Of a stretch of 43,793 bases of DNA, positions 9,058 through 20,100 are shown piece by piece (position 1 is the stretch's first letter; the number at the start of each line of letters is the position of its first letter). Location: the NCBI GenBank assembly GCA_902536065.1, contig CACAVZ010000009.1, forward strand, positions 1 to 43,793, given 5' to 3'. The position numbers and the translations under genes are program-made. The stretch comes from an uncultured Synechococcaceae cyanobacterium. Its GTDB lineage: Bacteria > Cyanobacteriota > Cyanobacteriia > PCC-6307 > Cyanobiaceae. Below the pieces are notes generated by a model that worked only from the letters and a program-made list of their open reading frames with translations, was not told the origin of the DNA and did not search any database.

Positions 9058-10092
9058 ATGAATTTTCTCGCTTGTGATTTAGGAGGTACAAAGGTTCTAT
9101 TAGGAATTTTCGAAAATGTTACAAATGAAGATTCTCCTAAGTTAATTTTTAAAAAGAAATATATATCTACTGATTGGGATTCTTTTGATCTAATTCTAGA
9201 AGATTTTCTCAAAAATGAATGCAAAAATATTACCCATCCTTATTCTGCATGTTTCGCCGTAGCTGGTCCTTTATCTAACAACAACGCAAAAATCATTAAC
9301 TTGTCATGGAATATTTCTGGTAATGCTTTAAGGGACAGATTTAATTTTAAAAGATGCGAGCTAATAAATGATTTTGCAGTCCAAATTTATGGAATACCTT
9401 ATTTAAAAAATAATCAATATTCTACTATCCAAATTGGATCTCATTCTGAAGGCAATAATAATGATTTGCATGCCATTGTTGGAGCGGGGACAGGTTTAGG
9501 CATTGCAAGAGGCATTATTACAGGGAGAAAAGTAAAAGTTTTAGCGAGTGAAGGTGGTCACGTAGAGTACTCGCCAAAGTCAAAATTAGAATGGGAATTA
9601 AAAATTTGGCTTAAGAATTACCTAAAAGTTGAAAGGATATCTTGTGAAAGGATCATTAGCGGCACTGGTTTATCAAGAATTGCTGAATGGAGACTTAGCA
9701 AATCTGATGCCAAAAACCATCCTCTACAAAAATTTTTTAGAGAAACTAAAATTTCTGATAGTTTGAGAAAAGAGCTTCCCGCAAAAATTTGCAATCTTTC
9801 TAAAGAAGGGGATCAGCTGATGATTGAAGTTGAAAGGATTTGGTTAGGCGCTTATGCCTCTTTATTGGGAGATGTTGCTCTTCAAGAATTATGCTTTGGC
9901 GGGTTATGGATTTCTGGAGGAACCGCATCAAAACATTTCAAAAACTTTAATTCAGATTTATTTATGAAACAATTTTTCGACAAGGGAAGATTAAAAGATA
10001 TTCTTAAAACAATGCCTATGAAAGTAATTTTAGATGAAGAGTTTGGACTTTTTAGTGCAGCCTGCAGAGCAAAAATGCTTTTAAAAACTTAA
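9058..10092 (+). CDS. glk: Glucokinase
   Basis: A 344-residue sugar kinase of the bacterial Glk (non-ROK) family that phosphorylates glucose to glucose 6-phosphate with ATP. The phosphate-binding DLGGTKVLLG lies at about residues 7-16, the catalytic region is ELINDFAVQIYGI, and GAGTGLGIARG is the second nucleotide/hexose loop; ASEGGHVEYSP contains conserved sugar contacts. A C-terminal ISGGTASKH segment completes the fold. It sits between thrS and thrB with gaps of 11 and 9 bases, so it is part of that operon although its pathway differs. In a phototroph it probably serves glycogen-derived or imported glucose. Confidence 0.92.
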   Translation: MNFLACDLGGTKVLLGIFENVTNEDSPKLIFKKKYISTDWDSFDLILEDFLKNECKNITHPYSACFAVAGPLSNNNAKIINLSWNISGNALRDRFNFKRCELINDFAVQIYGIPYLKNNQYSTIQIGSHSEGNNNDLHAIVGAGTGLGIARGIITGRKVKVLASEGGHVEYSPKSKLEWELKIWLKNYLKVERISCERIISGTGLSRIAEWRLSKSDAKNHPLQKFFRETKISDSLRKELPAKICNLSKEGDQLMIEVERIWLGAYASLLGDVALQELCFGGLWISGGTASKHFKNFNSDLFMKQFFDKGRLKDILKTMPMKVILDEEFGLFSAACRAKMLLKT

Positions 10093-10101
10093 TAACAAAA
10101 A

Positions 10102-11049
10102 ATGTCTATTCCAGAAGTAGGTAAAAAAATAAAGGTAACAGTTCCTTCCACAACTGCCAATTTAGGGCCTGGTTTCGATTGTCTTGGGGCAGCATTAGAT
10201 TTATATAATGAATTTATTTTTACAAGAATTGAAGGTGGTGGAGATAGATTTGATTTAATTATGGAAAGTACAGATGGTAATCATTTAAGAGGAGGACCTG
10301 AAAACTTAGTTTTTAGAGCAGCTCAGAAAGTATGGGAGAGCGCAAATATAGATCCTTTTGCACTTGAAGCAAGAGTTAAGTTGGCAGTGCCGCCTGCACG
10401 CGGACTTGGAAGTAGTGCTACAGCAATAGTTGCTGGACTAATCGGAGCAAATGCAATAATGGACTCTCCATTGTCCAAAGAAAAGCTTCTTGAACTTGCA
10501 ATTGATATTGAAGGTCATCCTGACAATGTAGTTCCCTCTCTCCTTGGGGGACTTTGTTTGACCGCAAGGTCGTCTTCTCAAAGATGGAGAATTATTAGAT
10601 GTGATTGGCACGATTCAATTAAAGCTGTTATTGCAATACCTGCAATTCGCCTAAGCACAAGTGAAGCGAGAAAGGTTATGCCCAAGAATGTACCTATATC
10701 TGATGCAGTGACAAATATGGGGGCACTTACTTTGCTACTTAGTGGCTTAAAAGCAGGGAATGAGGAACTTATAAAAGAAGGAATGTTTGATATGCTACAT
10801 GAACCCTACAGATGGAAACTTATTAAAGGTGGACTAGAAGTCAAAGATGCCGCATTAAATGCAGGTGCTCTAGGATGTGCAATAAGTGGGGCTGGTCCAA
10901 GTATCTTAGCTTTGTGTAAAGAAGAAAATGGCAAAAAAATCAGTCAAGCCATGGTAAAAGCATGGGAGAAGTCAGGTGTAGCTAGCAGAGCACCGTTCTT
11001 AAACGTTCAAACAAAAGGCAGTCAATTCAGCACTATTTCTGGTAAGTAG
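10102..11049 (+). CDS. thrB: Homoserine kinase
   Basis: A 315-residue GHMP-family kinase that phosphorylates L-homoserine, the step before threonine synthase. The N-terminal VPSTTANLGPGFDCLG segment (about 14-29) and the ATP-binding loop PPARGLGSSA (97-106) are diagnostic; the third GHMP motif is GCAISGAGPS near residue 255. The length is normal. It is 9 bases downstream of glk in the trpS-thrS-glk-thrB run, so threonine synthesis and threonine charging genes appear to share a transcript. A promoter-like sequence after its end suggests that ndhD can be transcribed separately. Confidence 0.96.
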   Translation: MSIPEVGKKIKVTVPSTTANLGPGFDCLGAALDLYNEFIFTRIEGGGDRFDLIMESTDGNHLRGGPENLVFRAAQKVWESANIDPFALEARVKLAVPPARGLGSSATAIVAGLIGANAIMDSPLSKEKLLELAIDIEGHPDNVVPSLLGGLCLTARSSSQRWRIIRCDWHDSIKAVIAIPAIRLSTSEARKVMPKNVPISDAVTNMGALTLLLSGLKAGNEELIKEGMFDMLHEPYRWKLIKGGLEVKDAALNAGALGCAISGAGPSILALCKEENGKKISQAMVKAWEKSGVASRAPFLNVQTKGSQFSTISGK

Positions 11050-11050
11050 T

Positions 11051-11078
11051 TTTACTTAGGCATTTTTAATGTTATAGT
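11051..11078 (+). promoter_or_regulatory. Putative promoter for ndhD
   Basis: TTTACT at 11051-11056 and TATAGT at 11073-11078 with a 16-base spacer lie in the 79-base gap after thrB. Transcription from here would leave a leader of roughly 40 bases before the ndhD ATG at 11129. The -10 match is good and the -35 match is moderate. Confidence 0.45.
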
Positions 11079-11128
11079 CTCAAGCTAGTACAACTTCAAC
11101 TAGAATAAAAAAATTATTCATTCTATAA

Positions 11129-12670
11129 ATGAATTTAGAAACTTTTCCTTGGCTATCATCTATAGTTCTATTACCCTTAATTGGGGCATTAATAATGCCT
11201 TTCTTAAGTTCAAAAGAAGGAGAAGATAATACATTACCTAGAAATATTTCATTAAGTTTTTTATTTATAGATTTTTTATTAATAATTAGTGTCCTTTTTC
11301 AAAAATTCAATACTTCAGATAGCTCTTTACAACTGGTAGAGAGAGCTTCTTGGTTACCATCTATAGGCTTAGAATGGTCTCTTGGCGTAGATGGGTTATC
11401 TGCTCCTTTAGTAGCATTAAGTGGGTTAATTACATTTTTATCGGCTGCAGCCAGTTGGAAAATTAAGAAAAAATCTAATTTATATTTTGCTCTTTTACTA
11501 GTCCAAGCATCGGCACAGGCACTAGTTTTCCTTTCTCAAGATTTCCTATTGTTTTTCTTGGCATGGGAACTTGAACTAGTTCCGGTGTATCTTCTTATTG
11601 CGATTTGGGGAGGGAAAAAGAAATTATATGCTGCAACTAAATTCATTCTTTATACAGCTTTAGCTTCTTTATTAATACTCATAAGTGGGTTAGCACTTGC
11701 CTTGAGTGGAGATACCTTTACTTTAAATATTACCGATTTAACAAATAAACATGTAACCGGCAGCCTAGCTTTATTATCTTATTTAGGATTTTTAATTGGT
11801 TTTGGAGTAAAACTTCCTATCTTTCCATTACATACTTGGTTACCCGATGCACATGGAGAGGCTAATGCTCCAGTTTCAATGTTACTAGCTGGAATACTCC
11901 TAAAAATGGGAGGTTATGCTCTCTTAAGATTCAATGTTCAAATACTACCTGAAGTACATCTTCAAATTGCACCTGCGTTAATTATTCTCGGAATCATAAA
12001 TATAATTTATGGAGCTCTAAATGCATTTGCACAAGATAATGTCAAAAGGAGAATTGCATGTAGCTCAGTAAGTCATATGGGTTTTGTTCTGTTAGGGATT
12101 GGAGCTGTAGATGCTCTAGGTATTAGCGGAGCAATGCTACAAATGATCAGTCACGGACTTATAGCTGCAGCTATGTTCTTTGTTACAGGCTCATTCTATG
12201 AAAGAACAAATACTCTTTCCATTCCAAATATGGGCGGCTTAGCAAAGGTCTTGCCAATAACTTTTGCCTTTTTCTTAGCAAGCTCACTAGCCTCTCTAGC
12301 ACTACCTGGAATGAGCGGTTTTATAAGTGAAATCACTGTATTTTTAGGTATCACAAGTCAAGAAGGCTTCAGCTCTATCTTTAGATCAATCACTATTCTA
12401 ATTGCAGCTATAGGTTTAGTTCTTACACCAATATATCTACTATCAATGTGTAGAAGAGTATTTTTTGGCCCTAGAATTCCTGCACTAGCTACAGTCAAAG
12501 AGATGAATGGTCGAGAATTGACAATTGGTTTCAGCTTATTGTTGCCTACTTTGGTAATAGGTTTTTGGCCAAAAATCGCGATAAATTTATACGAATCTTC
12601 AACAAATGCTCTCAGTCAGCAGCTTACTCTAGCTAAATTAGTTGGATTAATACCAAATTTAGTTAATTAA
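11129..12670 (+). CDS. ndhD: NAD(P)H-quinone oxidoreductase subunit 4 (NDH-1 subunit D)
   Basis: A 513-residue membrane protein with about 14 hydrophobic segments, one of the proton-pumping antiporter-like subunits of the thylakoid NDH-1 complex, which takes part in respiration and cyclic electron flow. The family blocks are visible: [31 protein letters not shown] with the conserved pump Glu, [14 protein letters not shown]-like [19 protein letters not shown], and [15 protein letters not shown]. Length is as expected. The branch (NdhD1 type, versus CO2-uptake types) is inferred from the general gene content of Prochlorococcus and was not tested. prlC starts 14 bases downstream. Confidence 0.95.
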   Translation: MNLETFPWLSSIVLLPLIGALIMPFLSSKEGEDNTLPRNISLSFLFIDFLLIISVLFQKFNTSDSSLQLVERASWLPSIGLEWSLGVDGLSAPLVALSGLITFLSAAASWKIKKKSNLYFALLLVQASAQALVFLSQDFLLFFLAWELELVPVYLLIAIWGGKKKLYAATKFILYTALASLLILISGLALALSGDTFTLNITDLTNKHVTGSLALLSYLGFLIGFGVKLPIFPLHTWLPDAHGEANAPVSMLLAGILLKMGGYALLRFNVQILPEVHLQIAPALIILGIINIIYGALNAFAQDNVKRRIACSSVSHMGFVLLGIGAVDALGISGAMLQMISHGLIAAAMFFVTGSFYERTNTLSIPNMGGLAKVLPITFAFFLASSLASLALPGMSGFISEITVFLGITSQEGFSSIFRSITILIAAIGLVLTPIYLLSMCRRVFFGPRIPALATVKEMNGRELTIGFSLLLPTLVIGFWPKIAINLYESSTNALSQQLTLAKLVGLIPNLVN

Positions 12671-12683
12671 ATTACTTTAATAA

Positions 12684-14771
12684 ATGGATACCTCAATTTT
12701 TAAATATGGAGAATTACCAGAATTTAAAAAATTTACTCCCGAAAGCATAAGTAAACAATTCCCAGTAGTACTAGAAAAGATAGCTGAAGATTTTAAAAAA
12801 ATAGAAAAAGATTTATCTAATTATTTACTTCAAAATGATTTAAATTGGGATAAGGTAATAAATCCCTTAAATGAAGTAAATGAAATTCTTAGATGGAGTT
12901 GGGGAGTAATAAGCCACCTAAATGCAGTAAATAATTCTGAAAGTCTAAGAGATATTTATTCAAGATTTCTTCCTGAGATTATTAGCTTGAGTAATAAATT
13001 CGGACAAAGTAAATTAATTTACAAGTCTTTAGTCAAGCTTAAAGAGACAAATAACTTTGATCAAATTAAAAACAGAATTTTGGATAAAGAAATTCTTGAG
13101 ATGCAACATAGAGGAATTTCACTACAAAAGGATGATCAAGAAGAATTCAACAAAACTTCAGAAAAGCTTGGAAAGCTATCAACAGACTTCAGCAATAATG
13201 TTCTTGATGCGACTAATAAATGGTTTTTAATATTAAATAAGAAATCTGAAGTCGATGGTCTTCCCGAACGAGTACTTGAATTAATGGCAATTTCTGCACA
13301 CAAACACTTAAAAAAAGATGAAGAAGTTGATATCAAAAATGGTCCCTGGAAATTAAGTCTAGATATACCAACTTATACTTCATTTATGACGTATGCCACC
13401 GACCGTAATCTTAGAGAAAAACTATATAAGGCATTCGTTGGTAGAGCATCTCTAGGAGAAAATAATAATTCTCAAATCATTGAAGAGATATTATCTCTTA
13501 GGACTAAACAGGCTAATCTACTCGGTTATAAAAGTTGGGCAGAACTAAGTTTGTCAACAAAAATGGCGAAAGAAATTAAAAATGTTGAAAAGCTTTTAGA
13601 AGAACTGAGAGCACCAGCATTCAAAACCGCAAAAATCGAATTAGAAATGCTCGATAAGTTTTCTAAAGCTAATGGGTTTCCAGAATCACAGAATATCGAG
13701 CCATGGGATATTAGTTATTGGTCAGAACTCCTTAGAAAGGAAAAGCTCAATTTGGATCAAGAGTCATTGAGACCTTGGTTCCCACTAAATGATGTTTTGA
13801 AAGGTTTATTTAAATTAAGTGAAAAGCTTTTTGAAATTAAAGTTGTCGAGTCAACTGATGAGGCGCCTCTTTGGAATGATGACGTTTTATTTTTTAATAT
13901 CCTCAACAAAGAAGATAAGAAAATAGCATCCTTTTACCTCGATCCATATTCGAGGCCTGAATCAAAGAGAGGAGGGGCTTGGATGGATGAATGTTTGAAT
14001 AAAAACAATATTGGTAAAAAGACCCTTCCTGTAGCTTATCTCGTTTGTAATCAGACTCCACCATCAAAAGATAAACCGAGTTTGATGAGTTTTGAAGAAG
14101 TTCAGACTCTGTTCCATGAATTTGGTCATGGTCTTCAACACATGCTTACCACTATAAATCTTCCGCAAGCAGCTGGTATCAATAATGTTGAATGGGATGC
14201 AGTCGAACTTCCAAGTCAATTCATGGAAAACTGGTGTTTCCACAAAAACACACTTTTGAATATTGCTAAGCACTATAAAACAGGAGAAAAATTATCCGAT
14301 GAAAATTTTGATAAGCTCCTAAAGAATAGAACTTTCAATTGTGGAATGGCGACTCTTAGACAACTACATTTCGCAATAACAGACCTCAGATTACACAGTA
14401 GTATTGATAAAAACGAAGGTAAAACAGCAGATGAAATAAGAAGAGAAATTGCAAAACAAACTACTGTTATTGAACCAATTCAAGAAGATCAATTTCTTTG
14501 TTGTTTTAGTCATATATTTGCAGGAGGATATTCTGCAGGATATTACTCATATAAATGGGCTGAAGTTCTAAGTGCTGATGCATTTTCAATGTTTGAAGAG
14601 GCTGATTTAGAAAACTCTGAAGATTTAAAATTAATAGGAAAGAAATTTAAAGATACAATACTAAGTCTGGGTGGAAGCTTACCTCCATTAGACATATTTA
14701 AATTATTTAGGGGAAGAGAGCCACAAACAGATTCTTTAATAAGACACTTGGGGCTATCTGGAGCTACATAA
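12684..14771 (+). CDS. prlC: Oligopeptidase A-like M3 family metallopeptidase
   Basis: A 695-residue cytoplasmic zinc peptidase of family M3 that degrades short peptides, for example cleaved signal peptides and proteolysis products. The zinc motif HEFGH is at residues 478-482 and the third ligand is Glu508 in VELPSQF, the usual spacing for M3. The upstream SFYLDPYSRPESKRGGAWM block and the downstream SHIFAGGYSAGYYSYKW block are family signatures. The length matches PrlC/OpdA. It follows ndhD by 13 bases, and its last 8 bases overlap the end of a lipase-like gene on the opposite strand. Confidence 0.93.
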   Translation: MDTSIFKYGELPEFKKFTPESISKQFPVVLEKIAEDFKKIEKDLSNYLLQNDLNWDKVINPLNEVNEILRWSWGVISHLNAVNNSESLRDIYSRFLPEIISLSNKFGQSKLIYKSLVKLKETNNFDQIKNRILDKEILEMQHRGISLQKDDQEEFNKTSEKLGKLSTDFSNNVLDATNKWFLILNKKSEVDGLPERVLELMAISAHKHLKKDEEVDIKNGPWKLSLDIPTYTSFMTYATDRNLREKLYKAFVGRASLGENNNSQIIEEILSLRTKQANLLGYKSWAELSLSTKMAKEIKNVEKLLEELRAPAFKTAKIELEMLDKFSKANGFPESQNIEPWDISYWSELLRKEKLNLDQESLRPWFPLNDVLKGLFKLSEKLFEIKVVESTDEAPLWNDDVLFFNILNKEDKKIASFYLDPYSRPESKRGGAWMDECLNKNNIGKKTLPVAYLVCNQTPPSKDKPSLMSFEEVQTLFHEFGHGLQHMLTTINLPQAAGINNVEWDAVELPSQFMENWCFHKNTLLNIAKHYKTGEKLSDENFDKLLKNRTFNCGMATLRQLHFAITDLRLHSSIDKNEGKTADEIRREIAKQTTVIEPIQEDQFLCCFSHIFAGGYSAGYYSYKWAEVLSADAFSMFEEADLENSEDLKLIGKKFKDTILSLGGSLPPLDIFKLFRGREPQTDSLIRHLGLSGAT

Positions 14772-15375
14772 TAATTTCATCGATTATTTTGTCAACGGCT
14801 GATTTGTTTCTTACCAGATTTCTATGTTTATATACTTTTACCGATATTTTTTTTCCAAATTTTAAATTTGTCCACCAGCCAGGAAAAACCATCATATCCC
14901 AATAAGTAAAGAAATTTATACACTCAATATCATCAAGTAAAAAATCATTGTTTGCGAGCTCCCTTAAAAACTTACTTTTTATTTTCATTTCTGATATTCC
15001 TCTAAAAGGATATTTAGGTATTAATTGAGCCATCAAAGTTCCTTTATGAGGGGAACCTATAGATATTAATCTTCTTGTTCTTTTAGATCCATTAAATTTT
15101 TGAAGCCAGTACCTACCAATTATTCCTCCCATAGAAAATCCTAAAATATCTATTTCTTTTTCTAAACCATATTTCTCTAAAATTAATTCGTTTAATTTAT
15201 AAGTCAAATCCAGAATTGAAGTCATTCCAAATGAATGCTTGAGTGTTGGGGCAAAATATTCTATGCCAATATCATCAAGTTTTGATGTAATAGAAGAAAA
15301 AATACTTGCAGTATTCCAAAGACCATGAATCAATATAATTGGATTTCTTTTTTCCAAAACTTTAATTATTTTCAA
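14764..15375 (-). CDS. Alpha/beta hydrolase, lipase-like
   Basis: A 203-residue alpha/beta-hydrolase. The oxyanion segment LIHGLW is at about 15-20, and the nucleophile elbow GFSMGG is at 79-84 with Ser81. SIGSPHKGTLMAQL, after the elbow, is typical of the LipA/PGAP1-like triacylglycerol lipase group, so a lipid or ester substrate is likely but not shown. The acid and His of the triad cannot be placed confidently. The start is TTG and lies 14 bases inside folB, which suggests coupling to it. No signal peptide is apparent, so it is probably cytoplasmic. The 3' end overlaps prlC by 8 bases. Confidence 0.8.
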   Translation of the reverse strand: MKIIKVLEKRNPIILIHGLWNTASIFSSITSKLDDIGIEYFAPTLKHSFGMTSILDLTYKLNELILEKYGLEKEIDILGFSMGGIIGRYWLQKFNGSKRTRRLISIGSPHKGTLMAQLIPKYPFRGISEMKIKSKFLRELANNDFLLDDIECINFFTYWDMMVFPGWWTNLKFGKKISVKVYKHRNLVRNKSAVDKIIDEIIM

Positions 15376-15724
15376 GAATTCTTACTATTGACACCTTCCC
15401 ATCGAAACCTGTGATTGGAGGGTTGCATTTTGTCAAAATAATTTTAATTTTAGAAATCTTAAATTCCTGATCAATGATTTCTAAAATTGAGTTGGAATAT
15501 TTTTCGATTGTATAACAATATATTTTCTTTGATTGATCTTTTAAAATTTGAACTAATTTTGAATAGTCAATTGTTTTTTCTATATCATCATTTACTGCAC
15601 ATTTTTCAAAATCAGTCCACAAAAATATATCTAAAATAAATAGTTGTCCCAATTCCCTTTCTTCATCAAGAACTCCAACCCTAGCCCAAAGTTTAATATT
15701 CTCAATTTTTAAAAAAGTTTCCAT
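15362..15724 (-). CDS. folB: Dihydroneopterin aldolase
   Basis: A 120-residue enzyme of folate synthesis that cleaves 7,8-dihydroneopterin to 6-hydroxymethyl-dihydropterin and glycolaldehyde. The FolB signature GVLDEERELGQ is at residues 17-27, with Glu21 or Glu22 in the substrate site. Tyr54 lies in TIDYSKL, and the catalytic Lys is Lys99 in ILTKCNPPI. The size is normal. It starts 11 bases after proA ends and its end overlaps the lipase-like gene by 14 bases, so the three genes probably form one transcript. Confidence 0.93.
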   Translation of the reverse strand: METFLKIENIKLWARVGVLDEERELGQLFILDIFLWTDFEKCAVNDDIEKTIDYSKLVQILKDQSKKIYCYTIEKYSNSILEIIDQEFKISKIKIILTKCNPPITGFDGKVSIVRILENN

Positions 15725-15735
15725 CTTTAAAAGTT

Positions 15736-17046
15736 TTAAAGATCTTTATGCGTATAGATAGCCTTTCCTGATGAAAAATCATCAACTATATTCCCATCAC
15801 CTTTTAGAAAATATTTATAAGTTACCAAACCTTCTAGGCCTACAGGTCCCCTAGGTGGAAGAGTTTGAGTAGATATGCCAACTTCAGCGCCAAATCCATA
15901 TCTAAACCCATCTGCGAACCGAGTAGAGCAATTATGAAAAACACCTGAACTATCAACTACATTAATAAATTTATTAGCAGTATTTGAATTTTCTGTAATT
16001 ATTCCATCTGTATGTTTTGAACTATATTTTTGAATATGTGTGATTGCCTCCTCAAGATCATCAACAATTTTTATCGATAGAATTAAATCCAAATATTCCG
16101 TTCCCCAATCTTCTAGGCTAGCCTCATACTTTACCCCTAATTCAACTGATCTCCTATCTCCGATTAATTTAACATCGTTAGAATTAAAGAGTGGGATGGC
16201 CTTTTCTAAAAAAGCTGGTGCGATATCTTTATGGACTAATAAAGTTTCTATAGCATTACATGCTGCCGGATATTGAATTTTGCTGTCCAAAGCAACTGAT
16301 AAAGCCATCTCTATATTTGCCTCAATATCTATGAACAAGTGACAAATTCCATCAGCATGTCCCAGTACAGGAATCTTTGTATTCCCCTGAATAAATTTAA
16401 CTAATTCATTACTTCCTCTTGGAATTATTAAATTAATATATTTCTCAAGATTTAACATCGCCATGCTATCTTTCCTGCTTGTTAGTAAACATATTGCATT
16501 TTTATCAAGGCCTGATTCATTTAAACCTTCTTGTAATGCTTTCACTATTGTAGTATTTGTTAAATTGGCTTCACTACCTCCCTTTAGCATTACTCCATTA
16601 CCAGATCTTATTGCTAAAGAACTAATCTGCATTACGGCATCTGGCCTTGACTCAAAAATAACCCCTAAGACTCCAATTGGCACAGTTTTTCTTTCTAAGA
16701 TCAATCCCTTTGCAATCTCTCTTTTTATTTGAACTTGATTTACAGGATCAGCTAAATCGCCAACTTTTCTTACTCCTTCAATTCCTGAATTTAATTTTGA
16801 TTTTGATAACTTTAATCTAGAAAGTAAAGCCCTAGAAATACCTTTTTTTTCTGCATTTAAATAATCCTGATTATTAGCCTCTAATATTTCTTTAAAATTT
16901 TTTTCTAGATAATCAGCCATAAAATTTAAGGCTTTAATTCGATTTTGATTTTCAGTCTGACTTATTTTTATTGATGCCAAACGAACTTTCTCAGCTTTTT
17001 CTAAAAGATCATTACCTGGTTGGGGAACTTCAAAGATATTCGCCAT
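15736..17046 (-). CDS. proA: Gamma-glutamyl phosphate reductase
   Basis: A 436-residue enzyme of the aldehyde dehydrogenase superfamily. It reduces gamma-glutamyl phosphate to glutamate 5-semialdehyde with NADPH, the second step of proline synthesis. The catalytic Cys263 lies in YPAACNAIETLLVH. The nucleotide-binding region is VPIGVLGVIFESRPDA (122-137), and GFGAEVGISTQ near the C-terminus is also conserved. The ATG start gives the usual ProA N-terminus. It is followed closely by folB, and the tamB-like gene ends 66 bases upstream on the same strand. Confidence 0.96.
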   Translation of the reverse strand: MANIFEVPQPGNDLLEKAEKVRLASIKISQTENQNRIKALNFMADYLEKNFKEILEANNQDYLNAEKKGISRALLSRLKLSKSKLNSGIEGVRKVGDLADPVNQVQIKREIAKGLILERKTVPIGVLGVIFESRPDAVMQISSLAIRSGNGVMLKGGSEANLTNTTIVKALQEGLNESGLDKNAICLLTSRKDSMAMLNLEKYINLIIPRGSNELVKFIQGNTKIPVLGHADGICHLFIDIEANIEMALSVALDSKIQYPAACNAIETLLVHKDIAPAFLEKAIPLFNSNDVKLIGDRRSVELGVKYEASLEDWGTEYLDLILSIKIVDDLEEAITHIQKYSSKHTDGIITENSNTANKFINVVDSSGVFHNCSTRFADGFRYGFGAEVGISTQTLPPRGPVGLEGLVTYKYFLKGDGNIVDDFSSGKAIYTHKDL

Positions 17047-17112
17047 AATATTTTTTGGTTAATCTAATAATAATTCAAATTAACGATTCTTTAAAGTAAA
17101 TTTCTTTCTAAA

Positions 17113-20100
17113 TTAATATCTAAAAAATAATTGAACTTGACTTTTCCAATCTCCATTCGAATCATAAGAACCTAATAATTCTAAATTTGGATTTGCCTGA
17201 AAAGTCAAAATTCCTAAAGGTGAAATATCATCTCTACCTGGAACCGTTTGAAAGGCAAAATTTATTGCATCAGTAATATCAAGCCCTATTTCTGCTACCC
17301 AAGCTTGAGAAGAAAATTCCTCATTAGAAGATGATTGACCATCATTCTCAATATCTAAATTTTCATTCGAAAAAATATTATTTAATGAATCATTATTTTC
17401 TATTAACGCTGGATATAAAGAAAACTGAAATCTTTCACTAAATGCATCAGCATTATTAAGTTGAGAAATAAATGCTCTATTTATTAAATTTGCAGAGTTA
17501 CCTCCAATTAAACCAATTATTTGTGATCTGTTATAACTTGGCGTGCTCCTTAATTGGATTCTTCTATTTTCATCAGCGAAAGATAATTGATCTAAAAATC
17601 CTTCATAAGATGCTTCAATTTTGATAAGCCTATTACCAATTCCAAATGCACCATAACCGCTTGAACTTGCGTCGACAGCAACATCACCTGATACATTTAA
17701 ATCCTGATTGTTTTCACTTATAGGTATTATAGAATCTGGAACTTTACTGACTAAAGAAAAATTTATGAATGGAACCACACCACTTCTTGATGCAAATAAA
17801 ATATAATTGTCTTTATTTTTATTAAGTTTAAACGGGGTAGTATATAGATTTGCTCTTCCTTTTTTAAGGTAAATAAGACCCCTAGCATTTAAATCTTTTC
17901 CTACCTCACCATTTATAGTAAGGTCTAATTTGGTATCTAAATAAGCTTGAACTATCTCTGAATATTGAAGCTTAAATTCTGGTCCAAGTTTTAATTTAAG
18001 ATTATTAAAACTCAAATTATCTAGATAATTAGGCAAAGTTTCTCCTAAAAGAACTGAATTCAAAATTGTTTCATTTGATATTATTTCAATATTTTTTTTA
18101 TTATTCCAATAGAGTTCTGGCCAATCTTTTGTATCCTCTTTTCGTATGAGATTTTTTTCTTTATTAATATTTTGATTAGTGCTATTAAAATTAATAAATC
18201 CATTATTAAAAGAAAGAGAGCCTCCCAAAACAGGACTTTCAAATGATCCACTTAAATCGATATCTGAATCTATTAAGAAATTAAAATTATCTTTTTCTAA
18301 AGTAAATCTATTTGTTTTCAAATTAATTTTTGCCTTATCGGAATTATTCTTACTATAAAAAGGCAAAGAACCTTTTATAAGAATTTCCCCAGAATCTTCA
18401 GCCTTTGCTTTTAGATTATTGATTTCTAAAGAATCAAAATCAAAAATTATAGTGCTATTAATATCTTTTATTTTATTATTGAAAAAATCAATTTCAGAAT
18501 CGTTAATTACGATAAATCCATTTAATAGTGGTTTATTTAAAGTACCTTTAAGAATCATTCTTAGATTTACATCACCTTCTTTAAAAGTAAAGTATTCATC
18601 AGCAAAAATATCTATTAACTCAACAAATTTACCATTCCCAATCAATCTTAGATCTAAGTTATCTGATTTATTTATAGGTATTGAGCCTTCAATATTAATT
18701 GGGATTTCAGAATCATTTATTAGAATAGAAAAATTAATATCAAAAATAGAGTTATCAAATTCAACTAGTCCTTTATCAAATGTTATTGTGTTGTTTTTAA
18801 TTGATGGATTATTGGAAGAAATTTCACTAAAGAAAGATTTTTTATCAATATCATAAAATAAATTCATATCTAACCCTCCAAGAAAATCTCTTGGTTTATT
18901 TAAAAATATATTTGCGGTACTTAATGGTAATTTATTAATTCTTAAAGAACCTTTACCCGTTAATAATCCGCCATCTAAATCAATAGAAAATTCCTCTTTT
19001 TTATTTTTATTATCCTCTCTAAATACATCAAGATAGCCATTTAATTTTGCATCCAATTTATAGTTGCTTGGCTTATCCCCTTCAATAATTACTTTTGCAT
19101 TATATCTACTACTGAATTTATTAAAATATTTTTGCAAATTAAATTTGTCCTCTAGCACGTTCCTATTTTCAATAAGGTTATCTATAAAATCGATCCTCTC
19201 TTTAAATGATTTATTATAATTATTTATTTCCAAATCATCCAAAATATTCGATTTACTAATGGGAATAACTTTTTTATTATCAAAGTTAAAAATATCTACA
19301 GCGGTAAGAATAGTCCAACTAGTACTTACATTCGTGAATTCTGAATTAATAATATTATTTTTATTTGAATCATATTCGACTTCAATTACTCCTCCATCAA
19401 TTGGATAAAGTGAAGAATTTATATAAAAATAATTATTTTTAAAGCTGAAATCAAATAACGAATTGGCTAGATTAATATTTCTATATTTACCTAAACTCCA
19501 AGCAATTCGCCCAACTAGGGATGACTGGTCTAATGTAATTGATCCTTCACCATTAATAATTCCATCAATTTTATCAAATTGATTTTTGTATAAAGATAAT
19601 TCAAGTTCATCAAGAGGGAAATTATCCGCTCGCCACTTATAACTATCTTCCTCTTTGACAATACCTACAGTCCCTTTATTTGAGTTAAAAACTCTTACGA
19701 AATTTGCATTATCTAGTTTAAGATCAGAATCAAACTTAATTGAAAGAAATGAAGGGATTGGAGAATATCTATTTTTCATATTAAGAAGAAATTCATTATT
19801 TACATTTTTAATATCTCCCTCCCATGCCTCTCTAATGCGGATACCTTTAAAGTGCGGATAATCAATATTAAAGTTTATAGAAATATCAGGATCCGTAATT
19901 TTTCCTTTTAATTCTCCTTTAGCAGTAATGAAACCCCTTATATCATTTTTCCGGAAAATATTTAAATTAGATAATTGTGTTCTATTTATTTTAAAAATAG
20001 TATCTATATTACCAAAATTAATACCTCTTCTATCAAACCAGAAGGGAATATTACCAGATAATTTGATATCTGGATTCAGGCTATTAATGTATCCAATACT

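Noticed and set aside
18419-18856. 145-residue open frame on the + strand inside the tamB-like gene
   Set aside because: It is antisense to a well-supported long gene, has no recognisable motif, and its Ile/Leu/Ser-rich composition is what the complement of that gene would give.
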